Below, piece by piece: positions 18,526 through 27,812 of a stretch of DNA of 64,000 nt. The DNA comes from Stentor roeselii (taxonomy: Eukaryota; Ciliophora; Heterotrichea; Heterotrichida; Stentoridae), in the NCBI GenBank assembly GCA_006503475.1, contig RSEH01000085.1:99105-163104 (forward strand), read 5' to 3'. The position numbers and the translations under genes were made by a program. Below the pieces are notes generated by a model. The model was not told the DNA's origin, made no database searches, and saw nothing but the letters and a program-made list of their open reading frames with translations. The number at the start of each line of letters is the position of its first letter. The first letter of the stretch is position 1.

Positions 18526-19119
18526 ATGCTCAACAACCATTCCTTTAGTTCGACCCCCAGTCGAATGTACCGAGTAAAAAAAAGGCTTATTTTCGAAGCA
18601 CCCTCTCAAAAAACCCTAAAAGTTGCTAAAAAATACCCAAGCGCTCCAGGGCTGCCTAAGCCTCTAACTTCCGAAGAAGATTTTATACTAGAGCAAAACA
18701 ATTCTTTCATTGAGTACCTCCAACCTGATTCCAGTTTTTACAAACTTCCTCAGGTCCCAGGGTGTAAATTTAATGTGAAATTCGAGGACTACAACCCTCG
18801 AGACATAGTCGGTCCTTTTGAAAACTTCAGAAAACAGTGGAAAAACATGAATGAGCATAAAGAAAAAGATTTGATGAGAAAAGGGAGAAGTTTAATTGCT
18901 TTTACTAACCCAACACTTGTGAAACAAAACAACTTCTTTAAAACAGAAAATTTTCAAGACAACAAACCCGAAGTTCGGCATAATAAGGTTCATTACTTGT
19001 TTGAAAAACAGCAGGATTATTGGAAAAGAATAACGCAGAACATTGAAAGAAGAGTAACTGTAAAAAAACCTACAAAAAAGACTAATTTTCTAACAATACC
19101 TTCAGAAATAGTATATTAA
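18526..19119 (+). CDS. Unknown 197-residue basic protein
   Basis: This soluble basic protein has no recognised domain. A Pro-rich segment (YPSAPGLPKPLTSEEDF) is followed by an aromatic-rich central part (FKLPQVPG-like, then VGPFENFRKQWKNMNEHKEKDLMRKG) and a Lys-rich C-terminus. The composition resembles small microtubule-associated or ciliary inner proteins, but that is only an impression. Coding composition and a clean frame support it as a gene. Confidence 0.5.
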   Translation: MLNNHSFSSTPSRMYRVKKRLIFEAPSQKTLKVAKKYPSAPGLPKPLTSEEDFILEQNNSFIEYLQPDSSFYKLPQVPGCKFNVKFEDYNPRDIVGPFENFRKQWKNMNEHKEKDLMRKGRSLIAFTNPTLVKQNNFFKTENFQDNKPEVRHNKVHYLFEKQQDYWKRITQNIERRVTVKKPTKKTNFLTIPSEIVY

Positions 19120-19335
19120 GTTAAAATTTAAAAGTCTCGTGCTTGAGAGTAGCGATGAGTAGAGAATATCTAAAAAAACATGAAACAATTTTTAATTTTT
19201 CTTTAATATCTGACATAATATTCAACCCTAACCAAAAGAAACCAAATTAATTAAAGTTCTTTCAATAAAAGTTCTTTCAAATAAAGTCTCAATCTTCCCT
19301 CCTCTAAATAATCTTCTATATTACCCCAAAACAAT

Positions 19336-20559
19336 CTAAGCATAATAATTCAAGCTACTCTTCTTCTTGGCCTGCACCTGCGCAACACCCTCAACATAAT
19401 CCTCATGTCCAATCCTTTCCGCCCCTCTCTTCAACGCCAACATTCCAGCCTCAACACAAACCGCCTTAAGCTGTGCTCCATTAAAATCATCAGTACTTCT
19501 TGCAAGTTCCTCGAAATTGACATCTTCTTTATCATAGTTCATTTTTCTTGAGTGAATTTGCAAGATCCTGATCCTTGCTTCCATATTTGGATGAGGAAAC
19601 TCGATTTTTCTGTCAAGTCTTCCTGACCTCAACAAAGCCGGGTCGAGAATGTCAGGCCTGTTCGTTGCAGCGACCACCTTTATTCGATCATCGCTTGAAA
19701 AGCCGTCAAGTTGATTTAATAGTTCAAGCATCGTCCTTTGTACCTCCCTTCCACCTGCAGAGTCGGCATCGTGTCGCCTGGCTCCTACTGCGTCAAGCTC
19801 ATCGATGAAAATAATCGTTGGAGCCTTTTCCCTTGCAAGGGCAAATGCGTCTCGGACCATCTTGGCACCGTCTCCGATGAACATCTGGACAAGCTGAGGT
19901 CCTGCGAGTTTCAGAAAAGTAGCTGATGTTTGAGCTGCGCAAGCCCTTGCCATCAAAGTTTTACCTGTTCCAGGTGGTCCATACATCAAAAGTCCTTTCG
20001 GAGGACGAATTCCGATGTTATCAAATCGTTCTTTGTGAGTCATCGGGAGGACAATCGCTTCCATGAGTTCTTCAATTTGTTTGTCAAGGCCCCCGATGTC
20101 GCTGTATCCTTCTGTTGGCTTCTCGTCGAGCTCCATGGCTTTGACTCTAGAGTCATACTCGGGTGGTAGTGTGTCGAGGATCAGGTAAGAGTCTTTGTTC
20201 ACTCCAATCAAATCGCCGGGCTTCAGAGTTTCCACGTCCACCAAACCTGGAACCGGCAAAAATATCGTCTGACGAGTGCTGGTCTTTATTGCCACTGCTT
20301 TCGATGTCGTCTTTGAACCTGCTTCTTCATCTTCTTCTGAAATTTCTAGGATTTCGATCACGTTTGAGACTAGGTAAGGAAGTTGTTTACTCATTTTCAG
20401 CTTTTCAAGGTTCTCGTTTATTTTTGGACGCAATTTTTGAGTATTAGAGTTAGCTAGGTTGTACTCTCGTTGTAATACTCGTATGTTGCTCTCGAAGTTG
20501 CTGATGCGGGTTTTGAGCTGATCATTTGAGAATTCTTTCGGATCGTCCGAGGCTGACAT
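19336..20559 (-). CDS. PSMC3: 26S proteasome regulatory ATPase RPT5 (PSMC3)
   Basis: This 407-residue AAA ATPase of the 19S base ring unfolds ubiquitinated substrates. The coiled coil at the N-terminus is followed by an OB-like domain and the AAA module: GPPGTGKT (Walker A), FIDELDAVG (Walker B with Glu), [25 protein letters not shown] (sensor and Arg-finger region). The C-terminus YYA is the HbYX motif that docks into the 20S core and, together with the sequence style, points to RPT5. The frame is open further upstream, but MSASDD at 20559 is the first ATG and follows TATAAAA. Confidence 0.96.
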   Translation of the reverse strand: MSASDDPKEFSNDQLKTRISNFESNIRVLQREYNLANSNTQKLRPKINENLEKLKMSKQLPYLVSNVIEILEISEEDEEAGSKTTSKAVAIKTSTRQTIFLPVPGLVDVETLKPGDLIGVNKDSYLILDTLPPEYDSRVKAMELDEKPTEGYSDIGGLDKQIEELMEAIVLPMTHKERFDNIGIRPPKGLLMYGPPGTGKTLMARACAAQTSATFLKLAGPQLVQMFIGDGAKMVRDAFALAREKAPTIIFIDELDAVGARRHDADSAGGREVQRTMLELLNQLDGFSSDDRIKVVAATNRPDILDPALLRSGRLDRKIEFPHPNMEARIRILQIHSRKMNYDKEDVNFEELARSTDDFNGAQLKAVCVEAGMLALKRGAERIGHEDYVEGVAQVQAKKKSSLNYYA

Positions 20560-20748
20560 TTTTATATTAGTAGGAGGGGTTAGAAGCACATTTGGTTGGT
20601 TTAAATATGAAGAATCTAAAGGTAATTCGAGTTTTGAATTAGTTTAAGATTGTTAAGACTTGATATCAATCTTAATCCATTCTCCAACCCTCTAAACAAG
20701 ACCTCAAAATCCTACAAAACGATTCCACGATACCAAATCAATTCTAAA

Positions 20749-21272
20749 TTAATTAATATCAACAACATTCATAGTAGCACTTCGAATAGTAGCACTTCTC
20801 AAGTTCCATTCTTCAATTAAATTAATAATCTCTTGATTACTAGTCAACCTTGCAAGATCAAGTGGACTTTGTCCTTTCTTAATAAGTCTTACCACATTTT
20901 TCTGATTCTTTTCAACCGAGTAGCTAACAAGTACCTTGATAGTAGGAAGATGTTGTCGAAAAACAGCGAGATGAAGGGGAGTTTCCAAGTGCTTCTTAAC
21001 CTTTACCGAGTCTTTAGCACATGCATCAGCCCCAAGTAAAATAAGTTCCTTGCAAAGCTCTGAGTGTCCATTCCAGCTAGCAAGATGAAGAAGAGTCCAC
21101 TGAGTCTACTTATCCTTACATCTGAAATCCTCAAGTCCTTCCAATTCACACTTTTTTCAAGGACCCTCACTGCTTCAGGAGACCCTTCTTTAACAACCAT
21201 GAACAAGGAAAGGTCCTAATTAAATTTCACGTTTTTCGTCTTAATCGTTCTTGTACTGTTGTGACTGCCCAT
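20749..21272 (-). CDS. Ankyrin-repeat protein split by several tiny introns
   Basis: The gene becomes continuous only after splicing. It starts MGSHNS (possible myristoylation) at 21272. Three 15-base introns and one apparent 14-base intron then restore an ankyrin series: WTLLHLASWNGHSELCKEL, ILLGADACAKDSHLETPLHLA, VFRQHLPTIKVLVSY, GQSPLDLARLTSNQEIINLI. These are textbook ankyrin consensus positions (TPLHLA.., G..L, LL..GAD). The intron positions are listed separately. Without splicing, this region would be misread as two short unrelated frames. It is probably a protein-interaction adaptor; the partner is unknown. Confidence 0.78.
20878..20892 (-). other. 15-base intron in the ankyrin gene
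   Basis: On the minus strand this reads GTAAGACTTATTAAG. Its length is a multiple of three and it contains no in-frame stop, so the evidence is its GT..AG form, the A at position 10, and the improved ankyrin fit (NVKGQSPLDLA) after removal. Confidence 0.6.
20992..21006 (-). other. 15-base intron in the ankyrin gene
   Basis: On the minus strand this reads GTAAAGGTTAAGAAG. Removing it turns an interrupted loop into GADACAKDSHLETPLHLA, the standard ankyrin spacing. A is present at position 10. Confidence 0.65.
21106..21119 (-). other. Apparent 14-base intron in the ankyrin gene
   Basis: On the minus strand this reads GTAAGGATAAGTAG. Removing 14 bases joins the upstream frame to the ankyrin frame (SDTQWTLLHLA). 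A frame change is required here. The length is one short of every other intron in the window, so a one-base assembly error remains possible. Confidence 0.5.
21216..21230 (-). other. 15-base intron in the ankyrin gene
   Basis: On the minus strand this reads GTGAAATTTAATTAG. It contains an in-frame TAG that would otherwise separate the ATG at 21272 from the rest of the gene. A is present at position 10. Confidence 0.7.
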
Positions 21273-21335
21273 GTAATAACTGAATTATTGAGTGAATTAA
21301 TCGTCTTTCAACTATTAACTATCTTGATGGTTCTT

Positions 21336-22154
21336 TTAAAGAGTGTCTTTAACCACTTCTAGTTTCAGTCCAAAGCCCATAAAAGCGACGTCTTCTTGAG
21401 CGAGAGACTTGACTGAAATATCATTTCCAAGGCAAACCTGCAGCCATTCCGTTAACTTATGCTTCACTTCAAAGCCGACGAGTCCTTCACTATCAAGTCG
21501 AACTCTGACTCCTTGTCGCTCATTGAGTTGAATCTTATACCCACAGCAGATTCTCACCTTTTCTTTCAAAGCTGTCACCTTCGCTGCCAGTTCTTTGGAC
21601 TCAGAGACTTTCCAAAGGAAGTTGCCTTCGAAAAGACCATTCACTTCTTTCGTGATTCCCAAAGAGTACTGATCCCAACGCTTCCAAGCCATGAGCCTCG
21701 CTTTAAACTCAGTCAAGTCCTGAAGAAGTCCTCCATAAGCACCGATGTTGAAACCTCTGATGCAGGTTTTTATGTAAATTCCAATAAATCGGTTCATTAC
21801 TCCGAAGCTACATTTGAAACTTTGATCTTGAAAGAGAATTTCGAAGTGGTTTTTAAAGTCACTTAAAGAAAAATCACTTTTTAACTCTGTCAAAAGGCAG
21901 ATCGAGGCCTGGGATTGAGGAGTGAAGAAAAGACTTGCCTTGTAAATCTTTTGAGAGGATAGGGAAATGTTGAAAAAACTCTGAATGTTCCGGAATTTTA
22001 AAGACTGTCGCATTGAGGAAATTTCGGATGAGGAGAAGGATCCTTTGAAGGTTAGAGGATCGCTGGTTAATAACCACTTCATCCCGAATCCTTTGTTTAA
22101 AGGAGACTCTAGGATTTTTTTGGAGAAATTCAGGTCTTTTAAGTCGAGGTTCAT
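21336..22154 (-). CDS. VDAC-like mitochondrial porin
   Basis: This 272-residue protein has alternating hydrophobic and polar residues throughout, as expected for a beta-barrel, and the usual porin length (about 280). The C-terminal section is the most telling: GYKIQLNERQGVRVRLDSEG, then VGFEVKHKLTEWLQVCLGNDI, and a closing FMGFGLKLEV, which parallel the last strands of VDAC, where a GLG-F-LE-type strand ends the barrel. It would pass metabolites through the outer mitochondrial membrane. The first ATG of the open frame (22154) was chosen. A 15-base GTGAGTGAATCTCAG sits just upstream and may be a leader intron. Confidence 0.68.
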   Translation of the reverse strand: MNLDLKDLNFSKKILESPLNKGFGMKWLLTSDPLTFKGSFSSSEISSMRQSLKFRNIQSFFNISLSSQKIYKASLFFTPQSQASICLLTELKSDFSLSDFKNHFEILFQDQSFKCSFGVMNRFIGIYIKTCIRGFNIGAYGGLLQDLTEFKARLMAWKRWDQYSLGITKEVNGLFEGNFLWKVSESKELAAKVTALKEKVRICCGYKIQLNERQGVRVRLDSEGLVGFEVKHKLTEWLQVCLGNDISVKSLAQEDVAFMGFGLKLEVVKDTL

Positions 22155-23095
22155 CTTGAATTTTACCTGAGATTCACTCACAAGGTAAGATTTTTTTAGA
22201 TTTAAGGAAGATTCTTTTTATAATTCAAATAAGGAAAAATTTCTGGGATTGAAAAAAGAAGACATTTTCTTTTCTACTTAAAGGCTCTGTTAAAGAGAAG
22301 AAAAAAATATATTTTTTACCCTTTTTAGAATAGTGGTCAATATTTTTCTAGTTTTTGGCGAATGGTGTTATTTTTCAGGAAAAATTCATTGTTTTTGAAC
22401 TTAAAGAGAAAAGATATATTTTTCTTTCCTCACGGAAAACCTAGATGTTTCTAGCTTTTTAGATCTAGGCTTGGAAAAATATCTGATGGTTTTTTCTATC
22501 CTGATTTCGATTTCAAGGGAAAATCAAAGATAATTTTAGCTTTGGGTTCAAGATTGAAAGATATTGTTTGGCTGAGTTTTAATGGAGAAGATTCATTTTT
22601 TATTATTGAAAAAGATATACAGTAGCTTTCTATTCATCGCTCGATCTGTGAAAATGAAGAAGATACGAAAAGTATGCAAGGGAACATAAGAATAGAAACT
22701 TTTAGCTGGTATCTTTGCTAAATATATTTTATAGAGCACTAAAAGATTTAATTTTTTACTTTAGCGGCTTAAACTATCCAAGATGATGATATTGAAACTC
22801 ACAGTAATTTACTCCTATTAGGTAATCTCTCACTCAAATATAAAGTCATACACAAATAATAGATAAAAATGATTTCCATTTCTACACAAAAAAAATAGTC
22901 ACAACTCATTCTTCTAAACTTTTGTAATTAAAGTAATCCTGCAATTTTCACAGTAATCTCCTTGAAATCCCAAACATAAATCAATCATTTCTTCACCATC
23001 TATAAGCCAAAAATAATCATTTAAAATCAATTAATTAACCTTCTAAAAAATTTAAGTAAATCGATGTTAAATTCAACAACTTTATTATATTCAAT
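22155..23095. promoter_or_regulatory. Long divergent intergenic region
   Basis: These 941 AT-rich bases lie between the porin and transporter genes. I see no coding frame, RNA gene or repeat. The last 200 bases before the transporter are C/A/T-rich and G-poor, like other upstream regions here. Confidence 0.4.
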
Positions 23096-24409
23096 ATGTT
23101 AGATTCCCATCCCTATGAATCAAGTTACAGATGGGTGATACTCTTAATCTTTTCATCAACTTTACTAACAATGGGTCTCCAAACCTACACCTTATCCTCA
23201 ATATCATTGCGAATCCAATCAGTAATCAAAATTCAGCTTTACTCAGTCGAAGAAATTTACATAGAGCTCTGCAGTTTTATCTTCTACATAAACTACGCAT
23301 TACTCCTAATCCCCGCTTATTATTTCGATGAATATTTCAACAGTCGAAAATCTTTAATATTAGGAGCTTTTCTGTCATTTTCAGGAGCTTGTCTAAGAAT
23401 CGGATGCAATTTTTCCTTTTGGTGGATTGTTGCAGGTTCATTTGTTTCTTCTCTTTCTCAGCCTTTTTTGCTGAATCAAGTAACGAAACTTTCAGTCCTT
23501 TGGTTCCGAGCAGAAAGAGTATTTGGTAAGTAGAGAGCGAATGCCACTTCAATCAGCATGGTTTTTTTCATGCTTGGGGGAGGAGGCAGTTTCGCTGTAA
23601 GTGGTGCCTTCGTCGATGAAAAAAGCGACAAATCTCATGTTTTCTATCTGATGATCTTCGAAGCTTCTTTAAGTTTTATCTCATTTGTGCTAGTTTATGC
23701 ATTTTTTAAAGATAGGTCAAGCAACTCTGAGAGTTTCATGATGTTGATGCACAAAACTGATGTGAAAAATGATTTAAAGGAAGTAATGAGGAATAAGAAC
23801 TTTATCTACTTGTTTTTAGCTTCGATTATCAGTTGTGGAAATGCAAATTTCTTTGCAGTCACCATCGCGTTTATCACGGATTTCTTTGGAGTTGGGGCAA
23901 AGGAAGTGTCGATTCTTGGAACTGTATCTACTGTTAGTGGACTTGCCTCTTGTCTCGCTTGTGGATACCTCGCAAGTCTTCTAGGAAGGTATAAAAAGAT
24001 CTGCATCGTCACTGTTGGACTTGGAGCGCCTCTTTACGTCGGGTTTTTTTTAGTCCAGGGGCTTCAGGTGTTCGCTCTTTCCATCATTGCCGCGGGTTTA
24101 CTTGGAAGTTGCATTTTGCCGATGTACTCTTTGGCTTTAGAACTTGCTTGTGAAGTTGCTTTTCCTGTTAGAGAAGTTATCACTTCTGGACTTATTAATT
24201 GTTTTACGCAGATCTTTGGATTGTTGCCTATTTTTATAGCGTATTGGCTTGGAAATCATGCGATTGTCATTGTTTCAATGTTGTTTTTCTTGCAGGTCGT
24301 CGCTGTTGTTTTGATGGTGATGGTTAGGGAAAATCTTAGAAGACATTTGATGGAAACGATGAGCTTCGAAAGGAATCATTTCGAAGATACGATGACTTTG
24401 GGTAATTAA
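23096..24409 (+). CDS. MFS transporter, FLVCR/DIRC2-like, one 15-base intron
   Basis: After removal of the intron at 23519-23533 this is a single 432-residue protein with about twelve hydrophobic segments. The motif WFRAERANATSISMVFFMLG, created across the splice, matches the WF...ERA.A.si signature following TM4 of the FLVCR/DIRC2-type major facilitator subfamily. Cytoplasmic loops carry the expected charged residues (YLASLLGRYKKIC). FLVCR relatives move haem, choline or similar solutes; the substrate here cannot be read from sequence. The start ATG follows TTATATTCAAT. It converges with the 24453 gene with 43 bases between ends. Confidence 0.82.
23519..23533 (+). other. 15-base intron in the MFS gene
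   Basis: It reads GTATTTGGTAAGTAG and carries an in-frame TAG. Removing it fuses two open frames in the same register and creates the conserved ERA.ATSI transporter motif, which is strong evidence for a real intron. A is present at position 10. Confidence 0.9.
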
Positions 24410-24452
24410 AGATTATTGATGTTAGAAGTGAGGATTAATATTAGATAAAAGA

Positions 24453-25139
24453 TCAGGAATTCGACAGGTTTCCATTTAAAAACATGTCTTTTGGGAACTT
24501 GTGATGAAGAACTTTTATTTTTTTTACTGCTTTGCTTTGGGGAAAGACTCCTATCAAGTTTTTGAAACGACTCTCTTTTTCAAGTAACTTCTTCTCAGAA
24601 ATTGGAAATATCATGGTTTTTTCATTCTCGGGTTTTAGGGTTTTTAGTTCTTTTCGAGATGTGTTTGTGGATGATGAGTTTTGACAAGAAATGTTACGAA
24701 AAGTTGGAGTAATGATCTCTGTTGAATCGTTTGAATATCTTCGAAGGTGAATGTCGAAATTGTGGTTTTCTTCCAGTTTTGGAAGATAGGTTAGCTTTGT
24801 TCTTCTGATTAGTTTTTCGGATGAACTTTGAAGAATATGGGCTGGGTTTAATTGTTTTGGTTTTAGGGTTATGCTTGACTGTTTAGCTTCGGAATGGTCT
24901 AAACTTAAGTTAATTTCTTTTGAACTACTTCTGGTTTCCAATGGTGGAAGGTAAGTTTTCGAATGATTGATAGTAATTCTTGAATTACTATGATTATGTA
25001 AATATTGAGGTAAATTACTCAATTTTATTTTATGATCTATACTACCATCAAGAGAATTCCTGATAGGATAAGCAGGGAAAAATTTCAGAATTTTTTGGGT
25101 TTTCAGGTTTTTTCTTGGTGAGTTTGGCAGTACTTCCAT
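24453..25139 (-). CDS. Unknown 228-residue basic low-complexity protein
   Basis: No domain is recognised. The protein is rich in Ser, Lys, Asn and Leu, has several SP/TP sites (NSPRK, ITPTF) and is probably largely disordered. The frame extends upstream without a Met; the first ATG, MEVLPNSPRK at 25139, sits in the usual AT-rich start context (TATAAAGAGCAAT) and was chosen. It is 47 bases downstream of the RWD gene on the same strand. Confidence 0.5.
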   Translation of the reverse strand: MEVLPNSPRKNLKTQKILKFFPAYPIRNSLDGSIDHKIKLSNLPQYLHNHSNSRITINHSKTYLPPLETRSSSKEINLSLDHSEAKQSSITLKPKQLNPAHILQSSSEKLIRRTKLTYLPKLEENHNFDIHLRRYSNDSTEIITPTFRNISCQNSSSTNTSRKELKTLKPENEKTMIFPISEKKLLEKESRFKNLIGVFPQSKAVKKIKVLHHKFPKDMFLNGNLSNS

Positions 25140-25186
25140 ATTGCTCTTTATAAATAATGTCAATGCTAATAAAAATTTCACTAACC

Positions 25187-25783
25187 TTAAACTACTTCAA
25201 TTTCATCATCCTTAACCTCTTCAATATCCTGCCCCTTCTCAAACAATTCCCTCCCAGTAGGTTTCGCCCAGACTTCAGCATACGTAAGTCCATTAATAAA
25301 AATTTCATTCTTCAAATTTTCCTGTCTCTCACTTTCACATTCTTTAATTTCCCCATCATATTTTTTTTTCCATTCCAAAAAGCTCTCCAAATTAACCTGT
25401 GTATAAGTATCATAAACCTTCTTAAAAATCTCAGGAGGCTTTTCCTCAACAGGTGCAGCAAGCATTTCAAGATGATCCCTAATAGCCGTGACAATATCAA
25501 ACATCATAGGTGACCCAATAGACCTAGAAATGACTTCTTCAACAAGTCCACGACTAACTTCCAGTTCCAAGTCACTAGTCATTCCAAAAGACTTATAAGA
25601 AACAATAGGAGCTTCATCAGGGTAAGCCTCAGGAAAAAGAACACTAAGCCTTACGCCGTCAGTGGCAGAAGCCGCCATTTCAACTGAGATGTAAAGATCA
25701 AAGCAGCTGTCCATATGTTTTTCTATGCACTCCGGGTAAATCATTTCAAGAGCTGAAAGTTCCTCGGCCTGCTGCTCGTTCAT
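25187..25783 (-). CDS. RWDD1/GIR2-like RWD-domain protein
   Basis: This 198-residue protein has an RWD domain at about residues 1-110 (EELSALEMIYPE at the start; FPEAYPDEAPIVSYKS, the YP..P signature, in the middle). It continues with an acidic coiled coil and ends with LTYAEVWAKPTGRELFEKGQ, matching the KpTGrqlFE motif of RWDD1 (DFRP2)/yeast Gir2. This family binds the translation-linked GTPase DRG2/Rbg2 and, in yeast, Gcn1. The open frame runs on into the neighbouring gene, but MNEQQAEE at 25783 is the family-typical start. It leaves only seven bases to the divergent Ras gene. Confidence 0.83.
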   Translation of the reverse strand: MNEQQAEELSALEMIYPECIEKHMDSCFDLYISVEMAASATDGVRLSVLFPEAYPDEAPIVSYKSFGMTSDLELEVSRGLVEEVISRSIGSPMMFDIVTAIRDHLEMLAAPVEEKPPEIFKKVYDTYTQVNLESFLEWKKKYDGEIKECESERQENLKNEIFINGLTYAEVWAKPTGRELFEKGQDIEEVKDDEIEVV

Positions 25784-25790
25784 TGTATAA
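25784..25790. promoter_or_regulatory. 7-base divergent gap between two start codons
   Basis: The start codons of the RWD (minus) and Ras (plus) genes are separated by TGTATAA. Each promoter must overlap the other gene's coding sequence, or both genes must be nearly leaderless. The TATAA abuts the Ras ATG. Confidence 0.6.
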
Positions 25791-26351
25791 ATGGTAGAGA
25801 CAAAAGGACTCAAAGAGTTTAAAATCGCAGTCCTGGGGTCAACTGGAGTCGGAAAGAGTTCCTTGTGCTCACAGTTCACACAGGATAAATTCTCAGATAC
25901 TTATGAACCGACCATCGAAGACTACTACAGAAAATCAGCAACGCTTGATGGCGAGGAAATCATTTTTGACATCATTGACACTGCTGGGCAGGAAGGAAAT
26001 TTGACGAATATTGATCAACTCATTGCACAGTCAACTGGCTTTGTATTGGTTTATGATATTACTCGAAAACAGTCTTTTGAAGAAGTTCAGAATTTTCACT
26101 TGAGGGTCTTGAATATTAAAACTGATAGGCATAAGGCTGTTGTACTTGTTGGAAATAAAAGTGATAAAAGTGCGAAAAGGGAAATTTCTTTTGAAGATGG
26201 AATGGCTTTAGCGAGAAAATGGAATTGCAAGTTCTGGGAAGTCTCTGCGAAGAATAAGGTGAATATTGATACAGCGTTTTATGAATGTGCTAGAAATATT
26301 AGAAGTTCTGAAAGGGAAGTGAGGAAGGAAAGATGTTGTCTTTTGATGTAA
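25791..26351 (+). CDS. Ras-family small GTPase with CaaX tail
   Basis: This 186-residue GTPase has intact G motifs: GSTGVGKS (P-loop), YEPTIEDYY (effector/G2), DTAGQE (G3), NKSD (G4) and SAK (G5). The P-loop has Ser-Thr where Ras has Gly-12 and its neighbours, so it belongs to the wider Ras/Rap group rather than classical Ras. The C-terminus CCLLM gives a CLLM CaaX box, favouring farnesylation, with a second Cys for possible palmitoylation. It is therefore membrane-bound. It is head to head with the RWD gene. Confidence 0.93.
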   Translation: MVETKGLKEFKIAVLGSTGVGKSSLCSQFTQDKFSDTYEPTIEDYYRKSATLDGEEIIFDIIDTAGQEGNLTNIDQLIAQSTGFVLVYDITRKQSFEEVQNFHLRVLNIKTDRHKAVVLVGNKSDKSAKREISFEDGMALARKWNCKFWEVSAKNKVNIDTAFYECARNIRSSEREVRKERCCLLM

Positions 26352-26740
26352 TTTAAAAGAATTAGAAAGATAGGAATGGTTTGATGAAAGATTTAAGATG
26401 TTAGATGGCCTGATGATGACATATTTTGAGTATTTATAGATAATCGGCATTTGGATAATAAATAATCAGCCTTCGATAATAAATGATCAGGATAATGTTA
26501 ACCCTTTTAATTATTACAACCTGCTTATTTGAGCATTCTGAGGTAAATTATTACACGAGTTCCTATTCAAGTTTAAAAAAATTCAAGCCACTCACTAAAC
26601 CTATTTTATGATTACAAAAGAAAAGATAAAACTCTACCCAAAGTCTCCTAAACCTGATTCCAATCCATCTGATCTAAACGAGAATCATTCATCAAGAAAG
26701 AACCATTTTCTATAATGTAGAATTTAAGTGACTCTATAAT
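26352..26740. other. Intergenic region, no gene seen
   Basis: These 389 bases lie between two plus-strand genes: G/T-rich just after the Ras stop, then A/C/T-rich approaching the next start, with TATAAT directly before the ATG. No gene recognised. Confidence 0.4.
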
Positions 26741-27604
26741 ATGAAAGAAGCAAGTCTCGAATTCGAATCAAGTGAGTCAAGCACTTTTACTCATTCCCCA
26801 AGCAACTCGCCTCATCATTTCCCATTCAAATCAAGTCTTTCAAAGACATCCCGAGTAAAAAACCCTTTAACCCTCTTCAAATCACTCAAACTCGGCTTAA
26901 AGTCATCCAAAGGTCAAGAAGCAAAAACTCCAAAAAAAGAGTATCTTCGATGCAAACTAATCCGAGGCTGCAAAAAGTGCATCAGGTACCTTTCACAAGG
27001 CAAAAACCCGCTAAAAGTGGTGAAATTCAAAAAAACGTCAGGAAAAGTCAAGCATCTCATCAGTAAAATGATAACTTTTCACAATGAAAACCTTGAAACT
27101 CTCAAAGATTTCTCAAAAACCGACACAAAACTTTCAGATGAAACATTCAAAAGTTATAACTCGAAGTTCTGTTCGAATTTTTTCAAAAATCAAGAAGTGA
27201 GAAAGATTTTTAGGTTTTATGTGAAGTTGATTTTTGCTGAGCCAGAAGTGCAGAAGCTTCAGAAAGAGTTCAACTTTTCTTGTTGTCTTAAAAAGGAACA
27301 TTGTGAAAAATGCTTTCGTAAATGGAAGGTTTTGAAAAATTATGTTTTGAATGAAATGATTGAAGAAGTTATTGATTTTACTTTGAAGAATCGATGTGAA
27401 AAAAATGAGGAGGGTTTAAGGTTAGGTGAAGAGGAGGATGGAGAAAGAAGGGATGAAAATGTTGAGAAGAGGATTGAAGATGATGAAGTTGTTGAGGGAG
27501 AAGTGGAACAGCAGGAGTTTGATGGGTTTAGTGTATTTGAGGTTTTGGATCTACAGCCTAAGTGGATTCAGAGGTTGTTTTTGATGGATTTACACATTAT
27601 TTAA
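26741..27604 (+). CDS. Unknown protein with Cys/Lys-rich core
   Basis: This 287-residue protein is not recognised. Residues 1-60 are Ser-rich and disordered. A central basic block (EYLRCKLIRGCKKCIRYLSQG) leads to a helical region with a cysteine cluster at about 185-200 (CCLKKEHCEKCFRKW) that could bind a metal. The tail is strongly acidic (EEEDGERRDENVEKR). This basic-core plus acidic-tail layout is one I associate with ciliate-specific families, without a known function. Confidence 0.5.
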   Translation: MKEASLEFESSESSTFTHSPSNSPHHFPFKSSLSKTSRVKNPLTLFKSLKLGLKSSKGQEAKTPKKEYLRCKLIRGCKKCIRYLSQGKNPLKVVKFKKTSGKVKHLISKMITFHNENLETLKDFSKTDTKLSDETFKSYNSKFCSNFFKNQEVRKIFRFYVKLIFAEPEVQKLQKEFNFSCCLKKEHCEKCFRKWKVLKNYVLNEMIEEVIDFTLKNRCEKNEEGLRLGEEEDGERRDENVEKRIEDDEVVEGEVEQQEFDGFSVFEVLDLQPKWIQRLFLMDLHII

Positions 27605-27812
27605 GCTTAAGAATGGGATTGGAGATAATTTGGAGGGTGGATGAAGTTTTAGAATAGTTTTAGAAGATGATTTATGGTAGGGTTTAGGTTTGTGAATTAT
27701 TGAAAAAAAATATTAGAGAAATGATTCTGGTAGGATTTATTTCCACCAGGCTTTCGAATTCTAAAATATTTTAAGAAACTACCAAAATAACTCTACTCTT
27801 CTCTTAATTATA

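Noticed and set aside
20560-20589. Longer N-terminus for RPT5
   Set aside because: It would require a GTG start; the ATG at 20559 has the usual AT-rich context and gives the family length.
23519-23533. Frameshift or pseudogene in the MFS transporter
   Set aside because: A clean 15-base intron explains the stop and creates the conserved motif.
25784-25879. Upstream extension of the RWD gene
   Set aside because: It overlaps the conserved P-loop coding region of the Ras gene and lacks similarity to RWDD1; the shared frame is accidental.
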